Assembly: GCA_903882935.1 (NCBI GenBank)
Contig: CAIRZB010000064.1
Location: 1-32,652, forward strand
Reading direction: 5' to 3'
Length of the DNA stretch: 32,652 nucleotides
DNA from: an uncultured Parafilimonas sp.
GTDB taxonomy: Bacteria; Bacteroidota; Bacteroidia; Chitinophagales; Chitinophagaceae
The position numbers and the translations under genes are program-made. A model generated the notes under the pieces. The model was not told the origin of the DNA. It saw only the letters and a list, made by a program, of their open reading frames with translations, and searched no databases. Positions 7,511-15,253 of this stretch are shown here, one piece after another (the stretch's first letter is position 1; the number at the start of each line of letters is the position of its first letter).

Positions 7511-7644
7511 ATATACACCAATTTTTAAGTGCTAAGGTAGCGGTAAAAAACCGGAGATTGTTTGTGCCATCAGGATGCACTATGTTTAACTAGGCACCGA
7601 AAAATGCACAATGTATAATAACTTCGCCCCCTCATGTAGCCTGT

Positions 7645-8340
7645 ATGCCTTATAAACACTTATTTTTTGATTTGGACCACACCATTTGGGATTTTGAAAC
7701 CAATGCCAAAGAGGTATTGTTTGAATTATATACCATGAACGGCCTGGCGGAAAGAGGGATACAAGATTTTGATTATTTTTTTGAACGCTACAGTTTTCAC
7801 AACAACCGCCTTTGGGACCGTTATACCAAAGGCTTTATAAAACAGGACGAATTGCGCTGGAAAAGGATGTGGTTTACCCTGCTAGATTTTAAGATTGGCG
7901 ATGACAAGCTCTCCCGCCTGATGGCCGTGCAGTTTTTGGAAAGGCTGCCGTTTAAGAAAAATCTCTTTCCATACACGACCGAAATTTTAGATTACTTAAC
8001 CAACAAAGGCTACCGGTTGCATTTAATAACCAACGGGTTTGAACAAATACAGCACAACAAGTTAAACAGCAGCAACCTGCACGGTTATTTTTTAGATGTA
8101 ATAACGTCTGAAGCCAGCAACAGCCTTAAACCAAACATAGCCATATTTGAGTATGCCCTTGGCAAAACAGGTGCAAAAAAAGAAGAAAGCATTATGATTG
8201 GCGACAATTTGGATGCCGACATACAGGGTGCTGCCAATGCCGGCCTGGACAGCGTGTTTGTAAACCATTTAAAAATTACGCCGCACATAAAGCCAACATA
8301 TATGGTACACCATTTAAAAGAACTGGAAGAGATATTTTAA
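7645..8340 (+). CDS. yjjG: YjjG-family HAD nucleotidase
   Basis: A 231-residue haloacid dehalogenase-superfamily hydrolase. The nucleophile motif is FFDLDHTIWDF with Asp9 and Asp11; motif II is LITNGF; the motif III Lys is in NSLKPNIAIFEYAL; motif IV is MIGDNLDADIQGA. The all-helical cap and the DHTIWDFETN start are typical of the YjjG house-cleaning nucleotidases, which dephosphorylate pyrimidine and noncanonical nucleoside monophosphates. A TAACTTCG box (7619-7626), 18 bases before the ATG, may be a variant -7 element. Substrate remains inferred from the subfamily. Confidence 0.9.
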   Translation: MPYKHLFFDLDHTIWDFETNAKEVLFELYTMNGLAERGIQDFDYFFERYSFHNNRLWDRYTKGFIKQDELRWKRMWFTLLDFKIGDDKLSRLMAVQFLERLPFKKNLFPYTTEILDYLTNKGYRLHLITNGFEQIQHNKLNSSNLHGYFLDVITSEASNSLKPNIAIFEYALGKTGAKKEESIMIGDNLDADIQGAANAGLDSVFVNHLKITPHIKPTYMVHHLKELEEIF

Positions 8341-8527
8341 TATTGCTGGCTATTGCCTTTTTTTGGGCTTTTACCAATAGCATAGCCAAGCCGCAATTTA
8401 CTGCGCACTCAATACGTTAAATTTTGTGTATTGCAAGTGCCGCGTCATTAATTACAATTTGTTTAAGTATTGGTATTTTTCGGCAACGGCTGCACCGGCA
8501 GGCTTACTTTAATGGTCAAAATAAATT

Positions 8528-10552
8528 ATGTATAGCAGGTTATTTACAGCTTTAATGTTACTCATGTTGTTTTGCGCTAAAGCAATTGGGCAGTGCAGCA
8601 CGCTGGGGCAAACCCCACAAACCGCCTTCCCGGTTTGTGGCACCAGCGTATTTAGCCAAACCACTGTACCCATTTGTACCAACCACAATATAAATGTGCC
8701 AGGCTGCGCAGGCACCGGTGCCACCTATGCCGACACCAACCCTTTTTGGTACCGTATTACCTGTTACCAAGCCGGTACGCTGGGCTTTACAATAACTCCG
8801 GCAGACCCTACCGATGATTACGATTGGCAACTGTATGATATTACAGGGCATAATGCTGCGGATGTATACACCAACAATTCGTTATTCGTATGCGCAAATT
8901 GGGCCGGTACCTATGCGCCCACCGGTGCAGGCAATGCTGGCACAGCCAACGTGGAATGTGCCTCCCTACCCTCAGACAATGTAAACACGTTCACCAAAAT
9001 GCCCTTTCTTACGCAAGGCCATACGTATCTGCTTTTGGTAAGCCATTATACCCAATCACAAAGCGGCTACGCACTGTCGTTCGGCAACGGCGGCACAGCA
9101 GTTATCACCGACACCACCCAACCAGCACTAAAATCGGCATTGGCCAACTGTGCTGGTACAAAAATTGGCATTAAACTCACCAAAAAAATGCGGTGTGCCA
9201 GCTTGGCACCGGATGGTAGTGATTTTACGCTATCCCCGGCAGTGGCCACTATTACACGCATCAGCAGTAATACTTGCAATACAGGCTTTGACATGGATTC
9301 TTTGGAGATTACCCTAAGCAATGCCTTACCGGCAGGCAATTATACAGTTGCAATAAAAAACGGCGCTGACAGCAACACGTTGCTAGACAATTGCGATAAC
9401 GGCATACCTGTGGGCGACAAGCTGGTTTTTGGTTTTACACCGGGCATACCCGTAAAAATGGACAGCATTTCACCGGTGGGCTGCGCACCCCGCATGCTAC
9501 AATTAGTATTTAAAAAGCGCATCATGTGTAATTCAGTGGCAGCCAATGGCAGCGATTTTGCTGTCACCGGCCCCAACCCTGTTACCATCAGCTCCGCCAG
9601 CGGAACTTGTGATGCCGTAGGCTTGAGTAGCGTGATAACCGTGTATTTTTCTGCCCCCATTACCCGTGCAGGCGTATATACCCTACACCTAAAAAACGGC
9701 ACCGACGGCGGCACCATTGTTGACGAATGTAGCGAGGTGGTTGCGGCGGGGGAAGCAGTGGACTTTACCTGCGCAGATACCGTTTCTGCAACGTTTGCCC
9801 TACAAATTAACCATGGCTGTGTGCAGGATACCGTTTTTTTTGCCCACCAAGGTGGCAATAGTATCAACAACTGGCAGTGGCTTTTTAATGACGCATATAC
9901 CAGCACATCGCAACAATTCAGCAGAATCTATAAGGATTCCGGCCAAATGTCTGCCAGACTCATTGTGTCTAACGTGGTTTGTACAGATACCTCCACACAA
10001 CTTTTTAGCCTAACGGGCAAAATAAAAGCTGCCTTTACCGCGCCCAGCGCAATTTGCCCGTTGGATACTGCCCAGTTTAAAGATGCCAGCCGGGGCTACA
10101 TTACCAGTTGGTACTGGTATTTTGGCAATGGCCAAACCAGCACCCAACAAACCCCGCCTTACCAAAAATACCCGGCCGGCAACAGCGAGACTGTTTACCC
10201 CGTTAGGCTTGTTGTACAAAATACCGTGCCCTGTTACGACACTACATACCGTTTTGTAAAAGTTGTATACAGTTGTTACATAGCCGTGCCAAGTGCTTTT
10301 ACGCCTAACGGCGATGGCCACAACGATTATTTATACCCGCTTAACGCCTACAAAGCGGTAAACCTAACGTTTAGGGTGTTTAACCGTTGGGGCCAACAGG
10401 TGTTTGAAACCAACGATTGGACAAATAAATGGGATGGAAGCACCAATGGCGTGCAGCAGGCTAGCGGCGTATATGTTTGGATGCTGAGCTACACTAACAG
10501 TCTAACAGGCAAACCCTACCAACAAAAAGGCACCACGGTGTTGGTGCGTTAA
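8528..10552 (+). CDS. Secreted protein with PKD repeats and T9SS gliding-motility-type C-terminal domain
   Basis: A 674-residue exported protein. Residues 1-21 are a signal peptide (MYSRLFTALMLLMLFCAKAIG, cut before QCST). Residues about 22-195 form a Cys-rich domain (FWYRITC...YDWQLYDITG...YLLLVSHYTQSQSGYALSFGNG) seen in related Bacteroidota surface proteins. Residues about 196-305 and 306-415 are two copies of an Ig-like unit; each has a K(K)xMxC(A/N)S strand, an ANGSDF or PDGSDF turn, a G.Y(T/L)(V/L)..KNG.D strand, and a closing D(N/E)C. Two PKD-like domains follow (about 418-580; WQWLFNDAYTSTSQQ and WYWYFGNGQTSTQQ). The last 92 residues (PSAFTPNGDGHND, FNRWGQQVFE, WDGSTNG, GVYVWMLSY) are the type B sorting domain of type IX secretion. 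It is probably a cell-surface or released adhesin-like protein; the ligand is unknown. Confidence 0.93.
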   Translation: MYSRLFTALMLLMLFCAKAIGQCSTLGQTPQTAFPVCGTSVFSQTTVPICTNHNINVPGCAGTGATYADTNPFWYRITCYQAGTLGFTITPADPTDDYDWQLYDITGHNAADVYTNNSLFVCANWAGTYAPTGAGNAGTANVECASLPSDNVNTFTKMPFLTQGHTYLLLVSHYTQSQSGYALSFGNGGTAVITDTTQPALKSALANCAGTKIGIKLTKKMRCASLAPDGSDFTLSPAVATITRISSNTCNTGFDMDSLEITLSNALPAGNYTVAIKNGADSNTLLDNCDNGIPVGDKLVFGFTPGIPVKMDSISPVGCAPRMLQLVFKKRIMCNSVAANGSDFAVTGPNPVTISSASGTCDAVGLSSVITVYFSAPITRAGVYTLHLKNGTDGGTIVDECSEVVAAGEAVDFTCADTVSATFALQINHGCVQDTVFFAHQGGNSINNWQWLFNDAYTSTSQQFSRIYKDSGQMSARLIVSNVVCTDTSTQLFSLTGKIKAAFTAPSAICPLDTAQFKDASRGYITSWYWYFGNGQTSTQQTPPYQKYPAGNSETVYPVRLVVQNTVPCYDTTYRFVKVVYSCYIAVPSAFTPNGDGHNDYLYPLNAYKAVNLTFRVFNRWGQQVFETNDWTNKWDGSTNGVQQASGVYVWMLSYTNSLTGKPYQQKGTTVLVR

Positions 10553-10667
10553 AATTATAACACAGTATTATAGCCGGCAATAAAAAAAGGCTTTCATGTG
10601 CCTCAAGCAGTACACTATTAAAATAGTCTGTGGATAAAACTTGTGCATTGTCGGGTGAATTACGAAC

Positions 10668-10675
10668 TATTTTTG
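10668..10675 (+). promoter_or_regulatory. Bacteroidota-type -7 box TATTTTTG
   Basis: It fits the TAnnTTTG consensus exactly. A TTG at 10648-10650, 17 bases upstream, can be the -33 element. The start codon of the next gene is 23 bases downstream, giving a leader of roughly 15 bases. Confidence 0.5.
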
Positions 10676-10698
10676 CATGATTAATTTGCGCGCACAGG

Positions 10699-11004
10699 AT
10701 GAAATACACACAATCAACACTGGATAAGCTGGAAGATATTTTGGGCGATTCCGGGTATATTACCCGGTACGAACGTGGTACGTTTCAAAGCGGCTGGTGC
10801 GTGCTGGAGCAAAAAAAAGTAGTGGTACTCAACAAGTTTTTAGACATTGAGGGCAAAATAAACATTGTGATGGAGCTTATACCCCGCCTTAACATTGAGT
10901 TTGACAAACTTACCCACGAAAGCCAAAACCTATACGAAGAGGTGATGAAAAAACAAGCGGTAGCCGCAGCTTTGGCATTAAAAGAACAACAACCTGAATT
11001 ATAA
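10699..11004 (+). CDS. Small conserved Bacteroidota protein of unknown function
   Basis: A 101-residue soluble protein without signal peptide or membrane segment. The pattern GYITRYERGTFQSGWCVLEQKKVVVLNKFLDIEGKI followed by an Ile/Leu-rich helix is one I associate with a Bacteroidota-wide conserved hypothetical family. The C-terminus is a charged, Ala-rich helix ending KEQQPEL. It has its own likely promoter and is convergent with dusB, 48 bases apart. I can assign no function. The two Tyr/Arg-rich strands and the conserved Cys in GWCVLE are the features to compare. Confidence 0.75.
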   Translation: MKYTQSTLDKLEDILGDSGYITRYERGTFQSGWCVLEQKKVVVLNKFLDIEGKINIVMELIPRLNIEFDKLTHESQNLYEEVMKKQAVAAALALKEQQPEL

Positions 11005-11052
11005 AACCCAATGTGCCGTCGGCAAACTTTTAGCCTACCCACTGGGTTAACA

Positions 11053-12096
11053 CTAATAGGCACATACTTCTTCTTTCTGCGGTTTATTAAACGCAAAAGG
11101 CTGGTGCGGCACCACATAACCATCGTAATGCTTGGTTACTTCATCCAATATAGCACAAATTTCTTCAAAACTGTTTTGGGTTACCAGTTTGCTCCTAAAC
11201 TCCTTAATATTGGGGTAGCCCTTTAAATAATTTGCGTAGTGGCTGCGCATTTCCAATATGCCTAATACTTTTCCCTTCCACTCAATTGAACGGCCCAAAT
11301 GTGTTTTTATAACATCCACACGCTGGTGTATGGAGGGTGCAGGCAAAATGGTACCCGTATTTACATAATGCTTAATTTCATTAAAAATCCAAGGGTAGCC
11401 AATGGCTGCACGGCCTATCATTATACCATCAACACCGTAACGGTTTTTATATTCAACTGCTTTTTCGGGGCTGTCAATATCGCCGTTGCCAAATATGGGT
11501 ATTTGTATACGGGGGTTATTTTTAACCTTGGCAATCCAACTCCAATCGGCCTCGCCTTTATACAATTGCGCCCTGGTACGGCCGTGTATAGCCAGCGCCT
11601 TTATGCCGCAGCCCTGCAACATCTCGGCCACTTCTTCAATGTTTATGCTATTGGCATCCCAGCCCAGCCTTGTTTTTACAGTAACAGGTTTACTTGTGCC
11701 ATTAACCACCGCTTTGGTTAGGCGCTCCATCAGTTTAATATCTTTCAACACGCCTGCACCAGCCCCTTTGCAAACCACTTTTTTTACAGGGCAGCCAAAG
11801 TTTATATCCACCAAATCGGGGTCAACCGCCTCCACAATTTTAGCACTCAGGCCCATGGCATCTTCATCACCGCCAAATATTTGTATGCCCACTGGGCGTT
11901 CATAATCAAATATGTCAAGCTTCTTCCGGCTTTTAATAGCATCCCTTATCAACCCCTCGCTGCTAATAAACTCAGTATACATCAGGTCGGCCCCGTTTGT
12001 TTTGCAAACCGCGCGAAAAGGCGGGTCGCTCACATCCTCCATCGGCGCCAGCAACAAGGGAAATTGCGGTAATGTTATGTTTCCTATCTTCACCAT
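11053..12096 (-). CDS. dusB: tRNA-dihydrouridine synthase, DusB type
   Basis: A 347-residue FMN-dependent enzyme that reduces specific uridines in the tRNA D-loop with NADPH. The N-terminal TIM barrel shows LAPMEDVSDPPFR (FMN site), DINFGCPVKKVVCKGAGAG with the catalytic Cys102, VKTRLGWD, AIHGRTRAQLYKG (with the motif HGRTR.Q.Y.G), IPIFGNGDI and GIMIGRAAIGYPW. The C-terminal helical domain carries the tRNA-binding surface. Length and motifs are normal for the DusB/NifR3 branch. It overlaps no other gene and starts divergently from the CPBP protease gene. Confidence 0.96.
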   Translation of the reverse strand: MVKIGNITLPQFPLLLAPMEDVSDPPFRAVCKTNGADLMYTEFISSEGLIRDAIKSRKKLDIFDYERPVGIQIFGGDEDAMGLSAKIVEAVDPDLVDINFGCPVKKVVCKGAGAGVLKDIKLMERLTKAVVNGTSKPVTVKTRLGWDANSINIEEVAEMLQGCGIKALAIHGRTRAQLYKGEADWSWIAKVKNNPRIQIPIFGNGDIDSPEKAVEYKNRYGVDGIMIGRAAIGYPWIFNEIKHYVNTGTILPAPSIHQRVDVIKTHLGRSIEWKGKVLGILEMRSHYANYLKGYPNIKEFRSKLVTQNSFEEICAILDEVTKHYDGYVVPHQPFAFNKPQKEEVCAY

Positions 12097-12249
12097 ATTT
12101 ACATAATTTCTGGTTTACGGCAACCAGTTTTAAAAAGGCATCTGTAGCCATTAAAACTTTCCAAAGCCATAAACCAAGATTGCTAGCTTTTTTGTCTGGT
12201 ACAAAAATTGACCCAGCAAAAAAAGAATTGCAAATTTACGTTCTTATTC

Positions 12250-13221
12250 ATGAAAGCTATGATTGACAGGCAAACATTTTCACCAGCATCACAACTGGCA
12301 TTGTTATTGGCGTTAACCGGGGCGGGCTTTATAATGGGTTCTTTTGCAGTGCTGGGGGTGCAGCATCTGTTGATGCCCCTTACACAAACCATTGTAAAAA
12401 ACCATGGCGCTGCCCTAACCAGCGTTGATGTTACCCGCATACTGCAGGTGGTAGGCACCATTTTATTATTCATCATGCCCGCATTGCTTTTCTCCTATAT
12501 CACCAACCGCCCCGAGGCAGCCAAATATTTAGGGTTCAATCGGGTTATCAGTACCAAACAGCTTTTATTGGTGGTGGTAATGTTTTTTGCGTCTTTTTTT
12601 GTGTCGGGGGCGTTGGAAACCATCAACCAAAACATACCGCTTACCAAAAACCTGTCCACAACGTTTAAACACTGGGAAGACGAATACAACAAACAGGCCG
12701 AAATGCTGGGCACCATACGCTCGGGCGGCGAATACGTTCTGGCCTTGTTTATACTGGCGCTGCTGCCGGCCATAGCCGAGGAAATGTTTTTCCGTGGTTG
12801 CCTGCAAAAAGTTATCATGGGCCTAACACGCAATGCTTTTACCGGCATACTCATCACTGCCGTTCTATTTAGCCTCATGCATGGCTCGTTTTACGGCTTT
12901 TTGGTAAGGGTGTTTTTGGGCGGCTTATTGGGTTTTATTTATTACTACAGCAAAAGCCTATGGCTTAACATAACCCTGCACTTTTTAAACAATGCTTTTG
13001 TTGTTACTGAAATGTATGCCATCAGCAAAAAAGCCATGTCGCCAACGGTAGACACCGCTGCCAATAATATTCCGGCCACCACCATTTTGCTGTTGGGCGT
13101 TGGCGCCATGGCTGCACTGCAATTTTTATTCAAGCTGTTTAAACAGGAAAGCGAAGTGGTAATTGCCATGCATGCCGTTGACGATACACTAACTGATGAC
13201 AACCCCAATAACCTATTATAA
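12250..13221 (+). CDS. CPBP-family intramembrane metalloprotease
   Basis: A 323-residue multi-pass membrane protein of the CPBP (CAAX prenyl protease 2/Rce1-like, ABI) family. The active-site motifs are EEMFFRG (Glu177, Glu178, Arg182 from this start), LMHGSFYGF (His211) and ITLHFLNNAF (His244, Asn247 or 248), on predicted helices of the C-terminal half. In this family they form a membrane-embedded metal site. The frame is open to a TTG at 12208, but the ATG at 12250 (MKAMIDRQTFS) is preferred. Its stop codon shares one base with the start of the DUF2007 gene, so the two are co-translated. The substrate is unknown; other bacterial members act in bacteriocin immunity or peptide processing. Confidence 0.9.
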   Translation: MKAMIDRQTFSPASQLALLLALTGAGFIMGSFAVLGVQHLLMPLTQTIVKNHGAALTSVDVTRILQVVGTILLFIMPALLFSYITNRPEAAKYLGFNRVISTKQLLLVVVMFFASFFVSGALETINQNIPLTKNLSTTFKHWEDEYNKQAEMLGTIRSGGEYVLALFILALLPAIAEEMFFRGCLQKVIMGLTRNAFTGILITAVLFSLMHGSFYGFLVRVFLGGLLGFIYYYSKSLWLNITLHFLNNAFVVTEMYAISKKAMSPTVDTAANNIPATTILLLGVGAMAALQFLFKLFKQESEVVIAMHAVDDTLTDDNPNNLL

Positions 13222-13427
13222 TGAAAGACTGGAGCAAATTGTATACCACGCAAAACTATACAGAGGCCAGTATAGTTAAAGGCATGCTGGAACAAAACCA
13301 TATTCAGGTGTATGTATTGAACAAACTTGACAGCAATTACCTGAGCTTTGGCGACATTGAGCTATATGTACCCACGCATTTTATACATATTGCCCACAAC
13401 TTGGTTAACCAGAGTTTGATGAACTGA
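13221..13427 (+). CDS. DUF2007-family small protein
   Basis: A 68-residue protein with the pattern WSKLYTTQNYTEASIVKGMLEQNHIQVYVLNKLDS.....GDIELYVP, which is the DUF2007 fold (a ferredoxin-like alpha/beta domain described as a putative signal-transducing domain, resembling PII). Its ATG overlaps the TAA of the protease gene (TAATG), typical of coupled translation. It has no membrane segment. The pairing suggests it could bind or regulate the protease, but that is inference from position only. Confidence 0.85.
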   Translation: MKDWSKLYTTQNYTEASIVKGMLEQNHIQVYVLNKLDSNYLSFGDIELYVPTHFIHIAHNLVNQSLMN

Positions 13428-13539
13428 TGCAGCTGTAGTTTACCCATAGCAAATTGCTTGGTGCCGTGCCAACAAAAAATTATATGGCAGCCGAATAAAC
13501 CGCGCCATACTACATAATTTCGCTTAATTTTTTTTACCA

Positions 13540-14268
13540 ATGCAAACAACGCTTTGTTTCGATTTTGGCAATACCCGGCTTAAATATGCCGTGTTTGAAG
13601 ACGGTACATTTAAAACATTGGCCGTGATGGAAGACGGGCTGCCTGAAACCATACAAAAACTGGTGCAGCAATACCGGCCAGCCAAAACAATCCTCTCATC
13701 GGTAATACACCACGATGCGGGCATTGAAACCATACTGGCGCAAAGCAGCAAGTTTCACAAGCTTACGTATGCCAGCAAATTACCTGTAACAACCCCCGTG
13801 GGCAAGCCCGAAACAATAGGGGCAGACAGGCTTGCGCTGGTGTGCGCCGCCGTTCATTTAAACCCTGGCAAACACAACCTGGTTATCGGGCTTGGCTCCT
13901 GCATAACCTTTAATTTTGTAAATAAATTTAATGCGTTTTTGGGGGGCAGCATTTCGCCAGGACTGGAGATGCGCCTGAAAGCCATGCACGAACACACGGC
14001 ATTGCTGCCCTTGGTTGCACCCAACTGGAATTTTCCGCTGATAGGCTACGATACACGCACCAACCTGCTGAGCGGTGCTATTTTGGGCATGGCCAAGGAA
14101 ATTGACGGTATTGCCGACGAATACGCACTTAGGTACAACAACCTTACGGTGATGCTTACCGGTGGCGACATGCCATTTTTTGAGCCGCACCTTAAAGGCC
14201 GCATTATTACAAACCCACACCTGTTGTACGAAGGCCTATATGCCATAAGTGAGCTTAACAATGGGTAG
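13540..14268 (+). CDS. coaX: Type III pantothenate kinase, with altered core motif
   Basis: A 242-residue enzyme of the ASKHA superfamily that phosphorylates pantothenate, the first step of CoA synthesis. Features are FDFGNTRLKYAVF (Asp8, phosphate loop), GADR at 94-97 with the catalytic Asp96, FLGGSISPGLEMRLKAMHEHTALLP (substrate and dimer region), and LTGGD near the C-terminus. Unusually, the motif normally written D-x-G-T-x-(I/V)-T-x-D appears as IGLGSCITFNF: both acidic positions are replaced (Gly117 and Asn125) and Thr is Ser. Length and all other parts look intact, so it may be a lineage variant rather than a dead enzyme. A TAATTTCG box lies at 13515-13522. Confidence 0.9.
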   Translation: MQTTLCFDFGNTRLKYAVFEDGTFKTLAVMEDGLPETIQKLVQQYRPAKTILSSVIHHDAGIETILAQSSKFHKLTYASKLPVTTPVGKPETIGADRLALVCAAVHLNPGKHNLVIGLGSCITFNFVNKFNAFLGGSISPGLEMRLKAMHEHTALLPLVAPNWNFPLIGYDTRTNLLSGAILGMAKEIDGIADEYALRYNNLTVMLTGGDMPFFEPHLKGRIITNPHLLYEGLYAISELNNG

Positions 14269-14618
14269 AACACTGGTAAAAAAACTAATGCACAATGCAG
14301 TTTTTTCAATGTCAAAATAGCCCAAACATTATAAAACCTAGGGATACGTTATACCTGCGGAGGCAGGTATCTCTCAAATTATCAGCAGGCAGGTTTAACT
14401 TTTTGAGATGCCTGCCTGCGCAGGCATGACGGCTAAAGATGCGAAGAAGTTTAAGTTATTTTGAACGCTTTATTAAGCCGGAAACTTGGAGAAGAACACT
14501 GTGGAGAGTATAAAAAGAACCAACCAATTGCGCATACCCTAAAAAATAACAAAACTGAAATAATTTACCGGCCACCCTGCCGTTTGTTTAAGCGATATTT
14601 GGGTTTTTAAAGCGCATA
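14269..14618. other. Intergenic region with a REP-like element
   Basis: No gene is visible in these 350 bases. They contain the inverted repeat listed at 14353-14432. The remaining stretch is AT-rich and should hold the lptC promoter; I could not fix its elements. Confidence 0.7.
14353..14432. repeat. REP-like inverted repeat, copy 1
   Basis: The left arm (14353-14373) and right arm (14405-14432, ending GCATGACGG) are imperfect inverted copies of a GAGATACCTGCCT..GCAGG unit. Each arm can also fold on itself (CCTGC..GCAGG). The same design recurs at 25973-26084. Short extragenic palindromes of this type are dispersed in many genomes and are mobilised, in some lineages, by Y1 (RAYT) transposases; none is in this window. 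Confidence 0.75.
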
Positions 14619-15194
14619 ATGACTAAACGGCATACACAAACCAGCATTATTTATACGGCCATAATCGCGGCCTGTTTTTTTGCCTTTGGCTGCAGCAACG
14701 ATGTGCAGCAGGTACGCGACCTTGGCCTTAAAAAGGCTGCCAAGGAAGAAGCCAGCAGTATAACTGCCTACATGAGCGAAGGCTCAAAACTAAAGGCCAA
14801 GTTAACAGCTCCTTTTATGCAGCACGAAATACAGGACACTGCCAAAATGATTTTCCCGAAAGGTGTGAAGGTTGAGTTTTATACCGACAGTACCGGCGCG
14901 GTTGAAAGCCGCCTGTTTGCCAAATACGCCGTTAACTACGAAAAACTAGGGAAAGTGTTGATGTTAGACAGTGTGCTGGTGTATAACATGACCGGCGATA
15001 CCCTGCGCACCAACGAGCTTTGGTGGGACCGTAACAGGCAAATGTTTTATACCGATAAAGCCGCGCATGTACACCAGCAAGGCAACAACATTAACAGCGT
15101 GGGCCTAACATCTGACCAGGCATTTAAAAACATAAGCTTTACCCACGTAACCGGCAGCCTTGCCGTGCCAGACAGTACTTTGCCGGCCAAGTAG
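14619..15194 (+). CDS. lptC: LptC-like LPS export lipoprotein
   Basis: A 191-residue protein with an N-terminal hydrophobic segment ending in FAFGCSND; Cys25 suggests a lipoprotein, though the lipobox is not ideal. The rest is a beta-jellyroll-like domain with the pattern YMSEGSKLKAKLTAPFMQ, FPKGVKVEFYTDSTGAVESRLFAKYAVNYEK, MLDSVLVYNMTGDTLRTNELWWDRN..MFYTDK. This is the Bacteroidota form of LptC, which links the inner-membrane LptBFG transporter to LptA in moving lipopolysaccharide to the outer membrane. Other lpt genes are not adjacent. A perfect 9-bp stem at 15197-15225 just after the stop may end transcription. Confidence 0.88.
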   Translation: MTKRHTQTSIIYTAIIAACFFAFGCSNDVQQVRDLGLKKAAKEEASSITAYMSEGSKLKAKLTAPFMQHEIQDTAKMIFPKGVKVEFYTDSTGAVESRLFAKYAVNYEKLGKVLMLDSVLVYNMTGDTLRTNELWWDRNRQMFYTDKAAHVHQQGNNINSVGLTSDQAFKNISFTHVTGSLAVPDSTLPAK

Positions 15195-15196
15195 GC

Positions 15197-15225
15197 GGGT
15201 ATTGGCAAAGCTTTTACCAATACCC
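15197..15225. terminator. Hairpin between convergent lptC and M16 peptidase genes
   Basis: Arms GGGTATTGG (15197-15205) and CCAATACCC (15217-15225) pair perfectly around an 11-base loop. There is no long T-run on either side, so it is a weak candidate for a bidirectional terminator. Confidence 0.4.
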
Positions 15226-15253
15226 CAAGTTCTATCGTTCCAAACGAGCTAAT

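Noticed and set aside
8349-8381. Terminator after yjjG (arms GCTATTG and CAATAGC)
   Set aside because: Only 7 bp of stem, a 19-base loop, and the T-run is in the loop rather than after the stem.
9340-9906. 188-codon minus-strand frame inside the T9SS protein gene
   Set aside because: Antisense to a gene with a clear domain structure on the plus strand; no family pattern in the translation.
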